Part shown: positions 42,842 to 50,457 of the stretch, piece by piece
How the letters are laid out: each line of letters opens with the position of its first letter
Numbering within the stretch: the stretch's first letter is position 1
Translations under genes and position numbers: made by a program
DNA from: Cytobacillus firmus
Lineage (GTDB): Bacteria > Bacillota > Bacilli > Bacillales > Cytobacillaceae
Reading direction: 5' to 3'
Length of the DNA stretch: 64,000 nt
NCBI RefSeq assembly: GCF_023657595.1
Contig: NZ_CP098323.1
Coordinates: 1,140,001-1,204,000 of the forward strand
Notes under the pieces: model-generated
What the model was told of the DNA's origin: nothing
Databases searched by the model: none
What the model saw: the letters and a program-made list of their open reading frames with translations, nothing else

Positions 42842-43531
42842 ATGAAGCAAAAACTTATAATTGCAGCTTCGGGGCTTCTGCTGGCTGCGCTCCTTGTATT
42901 TGCTGCAATACAATTCACTGATGTCTCTGCTTCTGAATCAATTACTGAAGGTGAAGCCAGAGAATTAATAAAAGACCGATATCAGGGAGAAATTCTGAAT
43001 GTGAAAAAAGTAAACAGCACTTATTTGATTGAAATGAAAAAAGACGAAGCGTTTTATCAAATAAAGCTAAGTGAAAACGGAGGAGAAATTCTTTCTTTTG
43101 AAAAAAAGGAACAGACTCCTAACGGTGAACAGAAGCAGCTTGATGAAGAAAAAATAAAGGAAATTATTCGGGTAGAAGAATCTGGTGAATTACTCTCCAT
43201 GAAAAAGATGACTTATAAAGAAAAACCAGCCTTCGAGGCAATCGTTCAGAAAGATGAAGCGAAGATAAAGATTACTGTTGATGCCCTGACTGGAGAAGTT
43301 CTATCCCGTTTTGCCGAGGAAACAAAGGTTCCTGTTAAAAATCTAACCGAAGAGGAAGCTATTCAAATTGCTCTAAAAAATGAACCTGGAGAGGTGGATG
43401 ATATCAGCTTTGAGAAAACAGACAGCGGATCTTATTATCTTGTTGAGATAGAAAAGGATGACGGCAGAGAGGCCGCTGTCCAAATCCATGCTATTACAGG
43501 AACAGTAATGTCGGTTACATGGGATGATTAA
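42842..43531 (+). CDS. ykoI: secreted/anchored PepSY protein, three repeats
   Basis: A 229-residue protein with a hydrophobic N-terminal signal or anchor (KLIIAASGLLLAALLVFAA) and three PepSY-like units starting near ITEGEARELI (35), LDEEKIKEII (99) and LTEEEAIQIA (171); each ends in the typical 'DaltGevls' turn. PepSY proteins are thought to inhibit secreted peptidases or buffer extracellular factors. ATG 42842 follows GGGAGGTG. It is probably controlled by the adjacent two-component pair. Confidence 0.88.
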   Translation: MKQKLIIAASGLLLAALLVFAAIQFTDVSASESITEGEARELIKDRYQGEILNVKKVNSTYLIEMKKDEAFYQIKLSENGGEILSFEKKEQTPNGEQKQLDEEKIKEIIRVEESGELLSMKKMTYKEKPAFEAIVQKDEAKIKITVDALTGEVLSRFAEETKVPVKNLTEEEAIQIALKNEPGEVDDISFEKTDSGSYYLVEIEKDDGREAAVQIHAITGTVMSVTWDD

Positions 43532-43536
43532 TTCCT

Positions 43537-43576
43537 TTCTCATCAAATTTTAATTTTCTTATCCTTTTTCTCTCAT
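43537..43576 (+). promoter_or_regulatory. TTCTcATC-like repeats before the second PepSY gene
   Basis: TTCTCATC (43537-43544), TTCTTATC (43556-43563) and TTCTCTCA (43568-43575) resemble the exact repeat at 42777-42795, with 19- and 12-base steps. Confidence 0.4.
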
Positions 43577-43626
43577 TTTCACCGGTTATATTGAACATGT
43601 AGAAAAGAAAAAGGAGGAAAAGTAAA

Positions 43627-44178
43627 ATGAACAAACAATTTGCAGTTATTTCGTTGGCAGGAGCCTTATTGTTGGGTGGTGCTGTTGCAGCAGGTGCCGC
43701 AGATACAAATGAAAAAGGAAGTACTGGGAGTAAGACAGAAGCTGAGCAGGATTTGATTACTGTTGAAGAGGCGAAGAAGATTGCTCTTTCTGAAGCAGAG
43801 GGAAGCGTTGAGAGCATTGAATTGGAAAGAGTAAAAGGCAAACAGTATTATGAAATTGATATTGATAATGGGGAAGAAGATTTCGATATTAAAATTAACG
43901 CTTTAGATGGTAAAGTCATTTCAATTAATAAAGAGCGGGATGACAATGATGACAATGATCAGGCCGAAAAAGAGATAAATGGGGAAAAAATAATTTCCGA
44001 ACAAAATGCTATTGAAATAGCTGAAAAAGAAGTTAATGGAATGATGAAAGAAATTGAAATAGATGAAGACGATGGACAAATCCTATATGAAGTTGAACTG
44101 CAGACAAAAAAAGGCGAAGCAGATGTTGATATTGACGCTGAAACAGGTAAAGTATTAAAAGTCGAATTGGATGACTAA
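43627..44178 (+). CDS. ykoJ: secreted PepSY protein, two repeats
   Basis: A 183-residue exported acidic protein. The signal peptide MNKQFAVISLAGALLLGGAV precedes two PepSY units (VEEAKKIALSEAEGSV... and EQNAIEIAEKEVNG...), separated by an Asp/Glu-rich linker. The high content of acidic residues could bind cations. ATG 43627 follows AAGGAGGAAAAG. It is the second PepSY gene behind the YkoGH-like system. Confidence 0.88.
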   Translation: MNKQFAVISLAGALLLGGAVAAGAADTNEKGSTGSKTEAEQDLITVEEAKKIALSEAEGSVESIELERVKGKQYYEIDIDNGEEDFDIKINALDGKVISINKERDDNDDNDQAEKEINGEKIISEQNAIEIAEKEVNGMMKEIEIDEDDGQILYEVELQTKKGEADVDIDAETGKVLKVELDD

Positions 44179-44188
44179 TGCCATATGG

Positions 44189-44215
44189 AAAGCGGGGCGA
44201 AATGCTCCGCTTTTT
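44189..44215 (+). terminator. terminator after the second PepSY gene
   Basis: AAAGCGGGGC / GCTCCGCTTT stem with loop GAAAT, followed by TT. Confidence 0.75.
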
Positions 44216-44306
44216 GCTGTAATTTGTTACAAGCTTATGAAGAGACTACTCATCAATCCTCTTGTTGGTTCATAGATTATGGTAAGGACTAAAAGGGGGA
44301 GTGGCA

Positions 44307-45719
44307 ATGCGGGAGGAAGATAATAAATCATTGGAATATGCCATTCAGGAAATTACTGAAATTGCAAATGGGTTTGGCTTGGACTATTACCCTATGAGGT
44401 ATGAAATTTGCCCTGCAGAAATCATTTATACATTTGGCGCTTATGGCATGCCGACCAGGTTTTCGCATTGGAGCTTTGGAAAACAGTTTCATAAAATGAA
44501 GCTGCATTATGATTTAGGTTTATCAAAAATTTATGAGCTTGTAATCAACTCGGATCCCTGCTATGCGTTTCTGCTTGATTCCAATACCCTTATCCAAAAC
44601 AAATTAATTGTGGCGCATGTTTTAGCACACTGCGATTTCTTTAAAAATAATGTCCGTTTTCAAAACACAAAGAGGGACATGGTAGAGAGCATGGCTGCCA
44701 CCGCTGAAAGAATAAGGCGGTATGAAATTGAGTTTGGGAAAAAGGAAGTGGAAACTTTCCTTGATGCCGTGCTGGCAATTGAAGAACATATTGATCCGTC
44801 TCTAATGAGGCCGAAGCTAGCCTGGAGTACAGATGATGAATATGAAAGCAGCGGTGATACAGCAGCGGCCAGCCCTTATGATGATTTATGGGATTTGGAT
44901 GAAAGAAACAAGAAGCATGTACCAAAGAAGAAAAATAAGAAATTCCCTCCGAAACCAGAAAAAGATTTACTGCTGTTTATAGAGAGCTACAGCAGGGAGC
45001 TAACCGACTGGCAGCGGGATATATTAACGATGATGCGGGAAGAAATGCTCTATTTTTGGCCGCAGCTGGAAACTAAAATTATGAACGAAGGCTGGGCATC
45101 GTATTGGCATCAGCGCATCTTAAGGGAAATGGATTTGACATCTGCTGAAGCGCTGGAATTTGCAAAGTTGAATGCAGGGGTTGTGCAGCCGTCCAGAACC
45201 GGAATCAATCCATATTATCTGGGTCTGAAGATTTTTGAAGATATTGAAGAACGATATAACAATCCGACTGAGGAAATGAAGAGGCGCGGTGCAGTGCCAA
45301 ATTCAGGCCGGGAAAAAATGTTCGAGGTTCGTGAAATCGAGTCAGATATATCATTTTTAAGAAATTATTTAACAAAAGACCTTGTTATGAGAGAAGATAT
45401 GTATCTGTTCCAAAAACAGGGTAAGGATTATAAAGTAGTGGATAAACAGTGGGAGCATGTGCGCGATCAGCTTGTCAGCATGCGTGTAAATGGAGGATTC
45501 CCATATTTGACGGTTAATGACGGCGATTATATGAAGAATGGTGAACTATACTTAAAGCACTGGTTTGAAGGTGTAGAGCTTGATCTTAAATATCTTGAAA
45601 AAGTACTCCCATATGTACACCAGCTTTGGGGCAGAGGCGTCCATATGGAAACCATTGTTGAAGGCAAGAACATGCTTTTCACTTACGATGGAAAGAGCAT
45701 CCACAGAAAATATTTATAA
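44307..45719 (+). CDS. spoVR: stage V sporulation protein R
   Basis: A 470-residue SpoVR/YcgB protein required for normal spore cortex in B. subtilis. Conserved stretches are [52 protein letters not shown] and [13 protein letters not shown], the last two with His/Glu residues typical of a metal centre. ATG 44307 is favoured over GTG 44301 by spacing from GGGGGA. With prkA and yhbH it completes the conserved three-protein group in this window. Confidence 0.96.
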   Translation: MREEDNKSLEYAIQEITEIANGFGLDYYPMRYEICPAEIIYTFGAYGMPTRFSHWSFGKQFHKMKLHYDLGLSKIYELVINSDPCYAFLLDSNTLIQNKLIVAHVLAHCDFFKNNVRFQNTKRDMVESMAATAERIRRYEIEFGKKEVETFLDAVLAIEEHIDPSLMRPKLAWSTDDEYESSGDTAAASPYDDLWDLDERNKKHVPKKKNKKFPPKPEKDLLLFIESYSRELTDWQRDILTMMREEMLYFWPQLETKIMNEGWASYWHQRILREMDLTSAEALEFAKLNAGVVQPSRTGINPYYLGLKIFEDIEERYNNPTEEMKRRGAVPNSGREKMFEVREIESDISFLRNYLTKDLVMREDMYLFQKQGKDYKVVDKQWEHVRDQLVSMRVNGGFPYLTVNDGDYMKNGELYLKHWFEGVELDLKYLEKVLPYVHQLWGRGVHMETIVEGKNMLFTYDGKSIHRKYL

Positions 45720-45727
45720 AAATGACG

Positions 45728-45763
45728 GACGAACCAAAGTATGTTTTGGTTCGTCTTTTTTTG
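45728..45763 (+). terminator. terminator after spoVR
   Basis: GACGAACCAAA / TTTGGTTCGTC stem followed by TTTTTTT. Confidence 0.92.
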
Positions 45764-45942
45764 GCTGGGCTGCAAACATGTTTTTTTAAAATGGGCAGAA
45801 TAAAACTAAATACTTTCCTTCTCAAGGAGTATTGAAGTAATATTAACGTGTACAGGCGGGGGTATAGAAAGGTAACTAAATGCCTCCCTGATATTAATAT
45901 TTTCTTTACAGCCATTGATAAACTGAGGAAAGGATGATGATC

Positions 45943-46221
45943 ATGAAAATTACGGATTCAGCTCGGGATCTATTGAAAAAGATTCTTCAAGAGAAAAATA
46001 CTGGCGGCATTAGAGTTTATTTTGCAGGCTTTGGCTGAGGAGGCCCTCAAATTGGACTGGCTCTGGATGAGCCGGAAGCAGATGATATAATCGAAACTAT
46101 AAATGAAATACAGGTGGCGATCGACCCGGAAATCAAGCCGCATACGGAAAGTATGATTCTTGATCATGATCAGGATAATGAAAGACTGGTCCTGTTAGGC
46201 AATGACAGTGACTGCTGCTAA
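45943..46221 (+). CDS. HesB/IscA-like selenoprotein (in-frame TGA = Sec32)
   Basis: The frame from ATG 45943 encodes 92 residues with one internal TGA at 46036-46038. Around it the protein reads RVYFAGFG-U-GGPQIGLALDE, the HesB-like selenoprotein motif where Cys variants have C in place of U; the C-terminus ends NDSDCC. The frame on both sides of TGA is conserved-looking and ends in a proper TAA with terminator, so a nonsense mutation is unlikely. A hairpin 18 bases after the TGA fits a bacterial SECIS. HesB/IscA proteins handle iron-sulfur clusters or thiols. AAAGGATG lies upstream; ATG 45934 is an alternative start. Without selA/selB/selC/selD in the genome this reading would fail. Confidence 0.85.
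46057..46075 (+). promoter_or_regulatory. candidate bacterial SECIS element
   Basis: CTGGCTC (46057-46063) pairs with GAGCCGG (46069-46075) over seven positions, closing a five-base loop TGGAT with the expected loop G residues. The loop starts 25 bases after the TGA, inside the usual range for SelB-recognised hairpins. Confidence 0.7.
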
Positions 46222-46224
46222 TGA

Positions 46225-46247
46225 AAAACACCCACGCGGGTGTTTTT
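46225..46247 (+). terminator. terminator after the selenoprotein gene
   Basis: AACACCC-ACGC-GGGTGTT hairpin followed by TTT. Confidence 0.85.
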
Positions 46248-46265
46248 CTATTTGTAAAAAAGGTA

Positions 46266-46294
46266 TTGACAATATACCCGATAGGGTATATTGT
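46266..46294 (+). promoter_or_regulatory. sigma-A promoter with CstR-type operator 1
   Basis: TTGACA (46266-46271) and TATTGT (46289-46294) are 17 bases apart. The spacer is a perfect inverted repeat ATATACCC-GATA-GGGTATAT (46272-46291), the pattern bound by CsoR/CstR repressors. It drives the degenerate rhodanese gene and cstR, suggesting autoregulation. Confidence 0.85.
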
Positions 46295-46333
46295 ATGAAT
46301 TGTAATTGAATTATTTACGCAGAGGAGAGAAAT

Positions 46334-46678
46334 ATGCTGCTGATTTTTTTAACCTTGCTGCTAGTTAGCTTCCCATTATTTAAAAGGTATTATCCTATTA
46401 AAAATATACCTTGTTATCATTTGGATCAATGCCTGCCCAAGGAAGGCATAGCCCTGCTGGATGTCAGGGATTATAATGATTCCTGTCATTGTGAAATACC
46501 CGGAGCGATCAATCTGCCCATTCCATATATCAATAGGCATATAAACGATATACCTTATAACCAAATCCATTTAGTTGCCTCCAGCTCTTTAGAGAAAAAT
46601 GTTGGAGTAAGGCTGCTGCGAAAAAAAGGGTTTAAGATAGTTGGTTTTTCAATGCCTGATTGTCACTGTGTAAAATAA
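46334..46678 (+). CDS. membrane-anchored degenerate rhodanese-like protein
   Basis: A 114-residue protein with an N-terminal helix (MLLIFLTLLLVSFPLF) and one rhodanese fold (ALLDVRDYNDSCHCEIPGAINLP). The active-site loop, normally CxxGxRS, reads VASSSLEKNVG at 81-91: the catalytic Cys is missing. Two CHC motifs (51-53 and 110-112) could instead bind metal or persulfide. It is the first gene of the CstR-controlled unit, directly before cstR. Confidence 0.8.
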   Translation: MLLIFLTLLLVSFPLFKRYYPIKNIPCYHLDQCLPKEGIALLDVRDYNDSCHCEIPGAINLPIPYINRHINDIPYNQIHLVASSSLEKNVGVRLLRKKGFKIVGFSMPDCHCVK

Positions 46679-46699
46679 AACTAAAATGGGGTGAAGCGT

Positions 46700-46960
46700 G
46701 TGTTATACGATGCAAAAACTAAAAATCGAATCAAAAGGGCGGAGGGCCAGCTTAGAGGGATTTTAAAAATGATGGAGGATGAAAAAGATTGCAAATCTGT
46801 CATTACCCAGCTAACAGCTTCAAGATCAGCAATTGATAAAGCAATTGCAGTTATTGTCAGTTCCAATCTTGAACAATGTATTGTTGAAAACGCTGAAAAG
46901 GGAATTGAGAGTTCCATCATGATTGAAGAGGCTGTCAACTTACTTGTTAAAAGCAGATGA
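46700..46960 (+). CDS. cstR: persulfide-sensing repressor CstR
   Basis: An 86-residue CsoR-family (DUF156) repressor, the same length as Staphylococcus aureus CstR. Cys31 (in DEKDCKSVITQL) and Cys60 (in SSNLEQCIVE) match the two CstR sensing cysteines, while the copper-ligating His of CsoR is absent (Asn56 region), so it should sense sulfane sulfur rather than copper. GTG 46700 has GGGGTGA six bases upstream; GTG 46691 overlaps that site. Three matching operators lie in this locus. Confidence 0.92.
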   Translation: MLYDAKTKNRIKRAEGQLRGILKMMEDEKDCKSVITQLTASRSAIDKAIAVIVSSNLEQCIVENAEKGIESSIMIEEAVNLLVKSR

Positions 46961-46967
46961 TGGTTAG

Positions 46968-47013
46968 TTGACTTCCTTTTTTTATTTAGTTATAATATAC
47001 CCCATAAGGTATA
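46968..47013 (+). promoter_or_regulatory. sigma-A promoter with CstR-type operator 2
   Basis: TTGACT (46968-46973) and TATAAT (46991-46996) are 17 bases apart; ATATACCCC-ATA-AGGTATA (46995-47013) overlaps the -10 box. It drives the two small rhodanese genes. Confidence 0.8.
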
Positions 47014-47053
47014 AAAACAAAAAGCGTTATCACATAAATTTGGAGGTAAGCAA

Positions 47054-47413
47054 ATGACTATTGCAAATGGAATCATTATCGCCCTGCTAATTATTTTTCT
47101 CGTTCAGAAGCTGATTCCAGTAAAGGGCGTAAAGCAGATGACAACTGCTCAGCTGAAGAATGAAATGAAGGATAAAACAAAGCAATACATTGATGTGAGA
47201 ACAACAGCTGAATTTAAAAGCTTCCATATTCCAGGATTTAAGAACATGCCTCTTCATCAGCTACACCAGAATCTGGGAGAGCTATCAAGAGATAAGGAAG
47301 TTGTTGTTATCTGTCAAAGCGGAATGAGAAGCAGCAAAGCAAGTAAAATTCTAAAAAAAGCCGGATATAAGAACATTACAAACATCAAAGGCGGAGTAAG
47401 CGCCTGGAGATAA
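47054..47413 (+). CDS. membrane-anchored rhodanese
   Basis: A 119-residue sulfurtransferase with an N-terminal membrane helix (NGIIIALLIIFLVQKLI) and a single rhodanese domain. The active loop is CQSGMRSS with Cys87, preceded by QYIDVRTTAEF. It probably accepts sulfane sulfur at the membrane. ATG 47054 follows GGAGG; the next rhodanese gene is 15 bases downstream in the same CstR-controlled unit. Confidence 0.9.
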   Translation: MTIANGIIIALLIIFLVQKLIPVKGVKQMTTAQLKNEMKDKTKQYIDVRTTAEFKSFHIPGFKNMPLHQLHQNLGELSRDKEVVVICQSGMRSSKASKILKKAGYKNITNIKGGVSAWR

Positions 47414-47428
47414 AGGGGAGAATATTAA

Positions 47429-47722
47429 ATGAAAACAATGACTGTTAATGAAGTAGAGCAGCAGCTTGCTGCCGGAGTAAAGTTAAATATCATTGATGTG
47501 CGGGAAGTTGATGAAGTAAAAGAAGGAAAGATAGCTTCAGCTATTCATATTCCGCTTGGACTAATTGAATTTCGTATGCATGAGCTGGATAAGAATCAGG
47601 AATATGTTATGGTTTGCCGATCAGGCAACCGCAGCGGATTAGCTGCACGATTTCTTGAAGGACAGGGGTTTAGTGTCATTAACATGCTTGGAGGTATGAT
47701 GAACTGGGAAGGACCATTATAG
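47429..47722 (+). CDS. cytoplasmic single-domain rhodanese
   Basis: A 97-residue soluble sulfurtransferase with IIDVREVDEVKEGKI and active loop CRSGNRSG (Cys63), typical of persulfide-carrying rhodaneses. It has no membrane helix, so it could receive sulfur from the membrane-anchored paralogue just upstream. GGGGAG precedes ATG 47429. Confidence 0.92.
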   Translation: MKTMTVNEVEQQLAAGVKLNIIDVREVDEVKEGKIASAIHIPLGLIEFRMHELDKNQEYVMVCRSGNRSGLAARFLEGQGFSVINMLGGMMNWEGPL

Positions 47723-47752
47723 TATTGATCTGCAAACGGCCATTAACAGGTG

Positions 47753-47798
47753 TTGACAGAAAGTCAAATTTACTCTAGTATATACCCTGTAAGGTATT
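47753..47798 (+). promoter_or_regulatory. sigma-A promoter with CstR-type operator 3
   Basis: TTGACA (47753-47758) and TAGTAT (47776-47781) are 17 bases apart; TATACCC-TGTA-AGGTATT (47781-47798) follows the -10. It drives the dsrE-tusA-dioxygenase-tauE operon. Confidence 0.8.
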
Positions 47799-47874
47799 TG
47801 GATTCGTTTTAAAAGCTTATAACAAATAAATAAATTTTTTTGATTATAAAAATACCCAAAGGGAGGATAAAAGA

Positions 47875-48351
47875 TTGGAAAAGAAAAAAACAACAATCGT
47901 TCTATTCAGCGGAGATTATGACAAGGTGATGGCGGCTTATATCATTGCAAACGGTGCAGCTGCTTACGATCATGAGGTAACCATCTTTCACACATTCTGG
48001 GGACTGAATGCTCTTAGAAAAGATGAGCCAATTCAAGTCAAAAAAACTTTTATGGAAAAAATGTTTGGCAAAATGATGCCAAGAGGTCCGGAAAAAATGG
48101 GATTATCGAAGATGAATATGGCTGGAATGGGTCCTAAGATGATCAAAGATATTATGAAAAAGCACAACACTATGCCAGTTAAAGACTTGATTGAATTGGC
48201 AAAAGAACAGGATGTTAAGCTGGTAGCCTGTCAAATGACTGTCGACCTTCTTGGATTTAAACAGGAAGAAATCATTGATGGTGTGGAATATGCCGGTGTA
48301 GCTGCATATCTTGCAGATGCAGAAGACGGCAATGTCAACTTATTTATCTAA
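47875..48351 (+). CDS. yrkE: DsrE/DsrF-like sulfur-relay protein, YrkE-like
   Basis: A 158-residue DsrE-family protein. The N-terminus IVLFSGDYDKVMAAYIIANGA and the Met/Lys-rich loop (KMFGKMMPRGPEKMG) are typical of YrkE-type members, and Cys near 121 (VACQMTVDLLG) is the expected persulfide carrier. It would hand sulfur to TusA domains encoded next. TTG 47875 follows GGGAGG. Confidence 0.92.
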   Translation: MEKKKTTIVLFSGDYDKVMAAYIIANGAAAYDHEVTIFHTFWGLNALRKDEPIQVKKTFMEKMFGKMMPRGPEKMGLSKMNMAGMGPKMIKDIMKKHNTMPVKDLIELAKEQDVKLVACQMTVDLLGFKQEEIIDGVEYAGVAAYLADAEDGNVNLFI

Positions 48352-48372
48352 ATTTATAAGGAGGAATATTAA

Positions 48373-48951
48373 ATGGAAACGTTAAAAACAAACTCTTCAG
48401 TAGATGCAAAGGGGCTTGCCTGCCCAATGCCGATTGTAAGAACGAAAAAGGCAATCACTAATCTGAATCCGGGGGAAGTACTTGAGGTCCTTGCAACAGA
48501 TAAAGGTTCAAAAGCAGATATTCAGGCTTGGGCAAAAAGCTCTGGACATCAATATCTTGGCACAATGGAAGAAGGCGAAGTGCTTAAGCATTATATACGA
48601 AAAGCAGGTGAAAATGAAGAGCGCGAAGCTGCAACTTTTGAGCCTGTTGCCTCTAACGATGATCTCTTAAAAGAGATAGATTCTAATGATGATCTTGTTG
48701 TTCTCGATGTCAGGGAACCTGCTGAATATGCATTCGGCCATATTCCCAATGCTGTTTCGATTCCCTTCGGAGAATTGGAGGAAAGAATTAGCGAGCTGAA
48801 CCAGGATAAAAAGATTTTTGTAGTATGCCGTACAGGGAGCCGAAGTGATATGGCATCCCAGGTATTAGCTGAAAAAGGCTTCTCAAATGTAATTAATGTA
48901 GTTCCGGGAATGTCCGAATGGAATGGACCGACAGAAACGAAGCTTAACTAA
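48373..48951 (+). CDS. yrkF: TusA-rhodanese fusion, YrkF-like
   Basis: A 192-residue fusion: TusA domain (1-80) with LACPMPIV and Cys17, then rhodanese domain (90-190) with VLDVREPAEYAFGHIP and active loop CRTGSRS (Cys152). It resembles part of S. aureus CstA, in which rhodanese, TusA and DsrE are fused; here DsrE is the separate gene upstream. The protein can shuttle sulfane sulfur between both cysteines. GGAGGAA precedes ATG 48373. Confidence 0.92.
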   Translation: METLKTNSSVDAKGLACPMPIVRTKKAITNLNPGEVLEVLATDKGSKADIQAWAKSSGHQYLGTMEEGEVLKHYIRKAGENEEREAATFEPVASNDDLLKEIDSNDDLVVLDVREPAEYAFGHIPNAVSIPFGELEERISELNQDKKIFVVCRTGSRSDMASQVLAEKGFSNVINVVPGMSEWNGPTETKLN

Positions 48952-48992
48952 AATTTTTTAAACTAAATTATACATCAGGGGGTATTTAAACG

Positions 48993-50114
48993 ATGAAAGC
49001 AATGACTGCTAGTGAAGTAACAAAAAAGGTTATTCATAATGAAGAATTATTTATACTTGATGTACGTAATGAAACCGACTTTAACGATTGGAAGATTGAA
49101 GGCAAAAACTTTGAATACTTGAATGTTCCATACTTCGACCTTCTTGATGGAGTGGAACCTATTCTTGATAAAATTCCGGCTGATAAAGAGCTTTTAGTAG
49201 TGTGTGCAAAAGAAGGTTCTTCTGTCATGGTCGCAGAAATGCTTGAAGAAGCAGGACGAGATGCTTCCTACCTCGCAGGAGGGATGAAATCATGGAGTGA
49301 ACACCTTGAGCCTGTTAAAGTGGGAGATTTAAAGGATGGCGGAGAAATGTATCAATTCGTCCGCATTGGAAAAGGCTGCCTTTCCTACATGGTGATTTCA
49401 AACGGTGAAGCTGCAATCGTCGATGCCACAAGAATGACAGGCGTATTTACTGATTTTGCTGCTGAAAAGAATGCAGAGATCAAGCATGTCTTTGACACAC
49501 ATCTCCATGCAGATCATATTTCTGGCGGACGCAAAATTGCTGAAAAAACGGGTGCTTCCTACTGGCTTCCTCCTAAAGATGCTGAAGAAGTAACATTTGA
49601 ATACAGCCGTCTTGAAGATGGAAACGAAGTCATGATTGGTTCTACTAAAATCAGCATTCAAGCTATTTACTCACCAGGCCATACAATAGGTTCAACATCT
49701 TTTGTAGTGGACGATCAATACCTTCTTTCAGGTGATATTCTATTCATCGATTCTATCGGACGTCCTGACCTCGCCGGTAAAGCCGGGGATTGGGCTGGAG
49801 ATTTAAGAGAAACACTTTATAAACGCTATAAAGACCTATCAGGCGAATTAGTTGTTATGCCTGCACACTTCATGATTATTGAAGAATTAAATGAGGATGG
49901 CAGCGTATCCGAAAAACTTGGCACATTATTTGCTAAAAATCACGGATTAAACATTGAAGACGAAGGTGAGTTCAGAAAGTTAGTTTCTGAAAATCTTCCT
50001 CCTCAGCCTAATGCTTATCAGGAAATCCGCGAAACAAATATGGGAAAAATCAGCCCGGACGAAGAAAAACAGCGTGAGATGGAAATCGGTCCAAATCGCT
50101 GTGCTGTAAGATAA
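48993..50114 (+). CDS. yrkH: rhodanese-persulfide dioxygenase fusion (CstB/YrkH-like)
   Basis: A 373-residue protein joining an N-terminal rhodanese domain (1-110; Cys71 in CAKEGSS) to a metallo-beta-lactamase-fold persulfide dioxygenase (115-370). The iron site is seen as H170-x-H172-x-D174-H175, then SPGHT near 229, SGDILF with bridging Asp, and PAHF. It would oxidise persulfide to sulfite and/or thiosulfate. Domain order is the reverse of S. aureus CstB. GGGGGT precedes ATG 48993. Confidence 0.93.
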   Translation: MKAMTASEVTKKVIHNEELFILDVRNETDFNDWKIEGKNFEYLNVPYFDLLDGVEPILDKIPADKELLVVCAKEGSSVMVAEMLEEAGRDASYLAGGMKSWSEHLEPVKVGDLKDGGEMYQFVRIGKGCLSYMVISNGEAAIVDATRMTGVFTDFAAEKNAEIKHVFDTHLHADHISGGRKIAEKTGASYWLPPKDAEEVTFEYSRLEDGNEVMIGSTKISIQAIYSPGHTIGSTSFVVDDQYLLSGDILFIDSIGRPDLAGKAGDWAGDLRETLYKRYKDLSGELVVMPAHFMIIEELNEDGSVSEKLGTLFAKNHGLNIEDEGEFRKLVSENLPPQPNAYQEIRETNMGKISPDEEKQREMEIGPNRCAVR

Positions 50115-50165
50115 TTTTTTGAAGGATTTATCAAAAACTAATAATAAAAATTGGAGGAATGAAAT

Positions 50166-50393
50166 ATGAACGCAGCAAAAATACTGGATGCAAAAGGTTT
50201 AGCTTGCCCAATGCCAATCGTAAAAACGAAGAAAGCAATAGGTGAAATCGAATCAGGGCAAGTGCTTGAAGTTCATACAACAGACAAAGGAGCAGTTAAA
50301 GATTTGGCTGCCTGGACAGAGTCAACAGGACATGAGCTTTTAAAACATGAGGATGACAATGGAGTGTTAAAGTTCTGGATAAAAAAAGGCTGA
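50166..50393 (+). CDS. yrkI: TusA-family sulfur carrier, YrkI-like
   Basis: A 75-residue TusA protein with LACPMPIVKTKKAI (Cys persulfide site near 14) and EVHTTDKGAVKDLAAW. It is closely similar to the TusA domain of the preceding fusion and probably arose by duplication. GGAGGAATGAAAT precedes ATG 50166. Confidence 0.95.
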   Translation: MNAAKILDAKGLACPMPIVKTKKAIGEIESGQVLEVHTTDKGAVKDLAAWTESTGHELLKHEDDNGVLKFWIKKG

Positions 50394-50457
50394 TCTATTG
50401 AAAAGATAAAAGGGGGTCTGCGCTCCCTTTTATTGCTTAAAAGGAGGGGATGGCCAC

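Noticed and set aside
45943-46038. Short 31-codon gene ending at the TGA
   Set aside because: The same frame continues with conserved HesB-like sequence and a normal stop, so the TGA is better read as selenocysteine.
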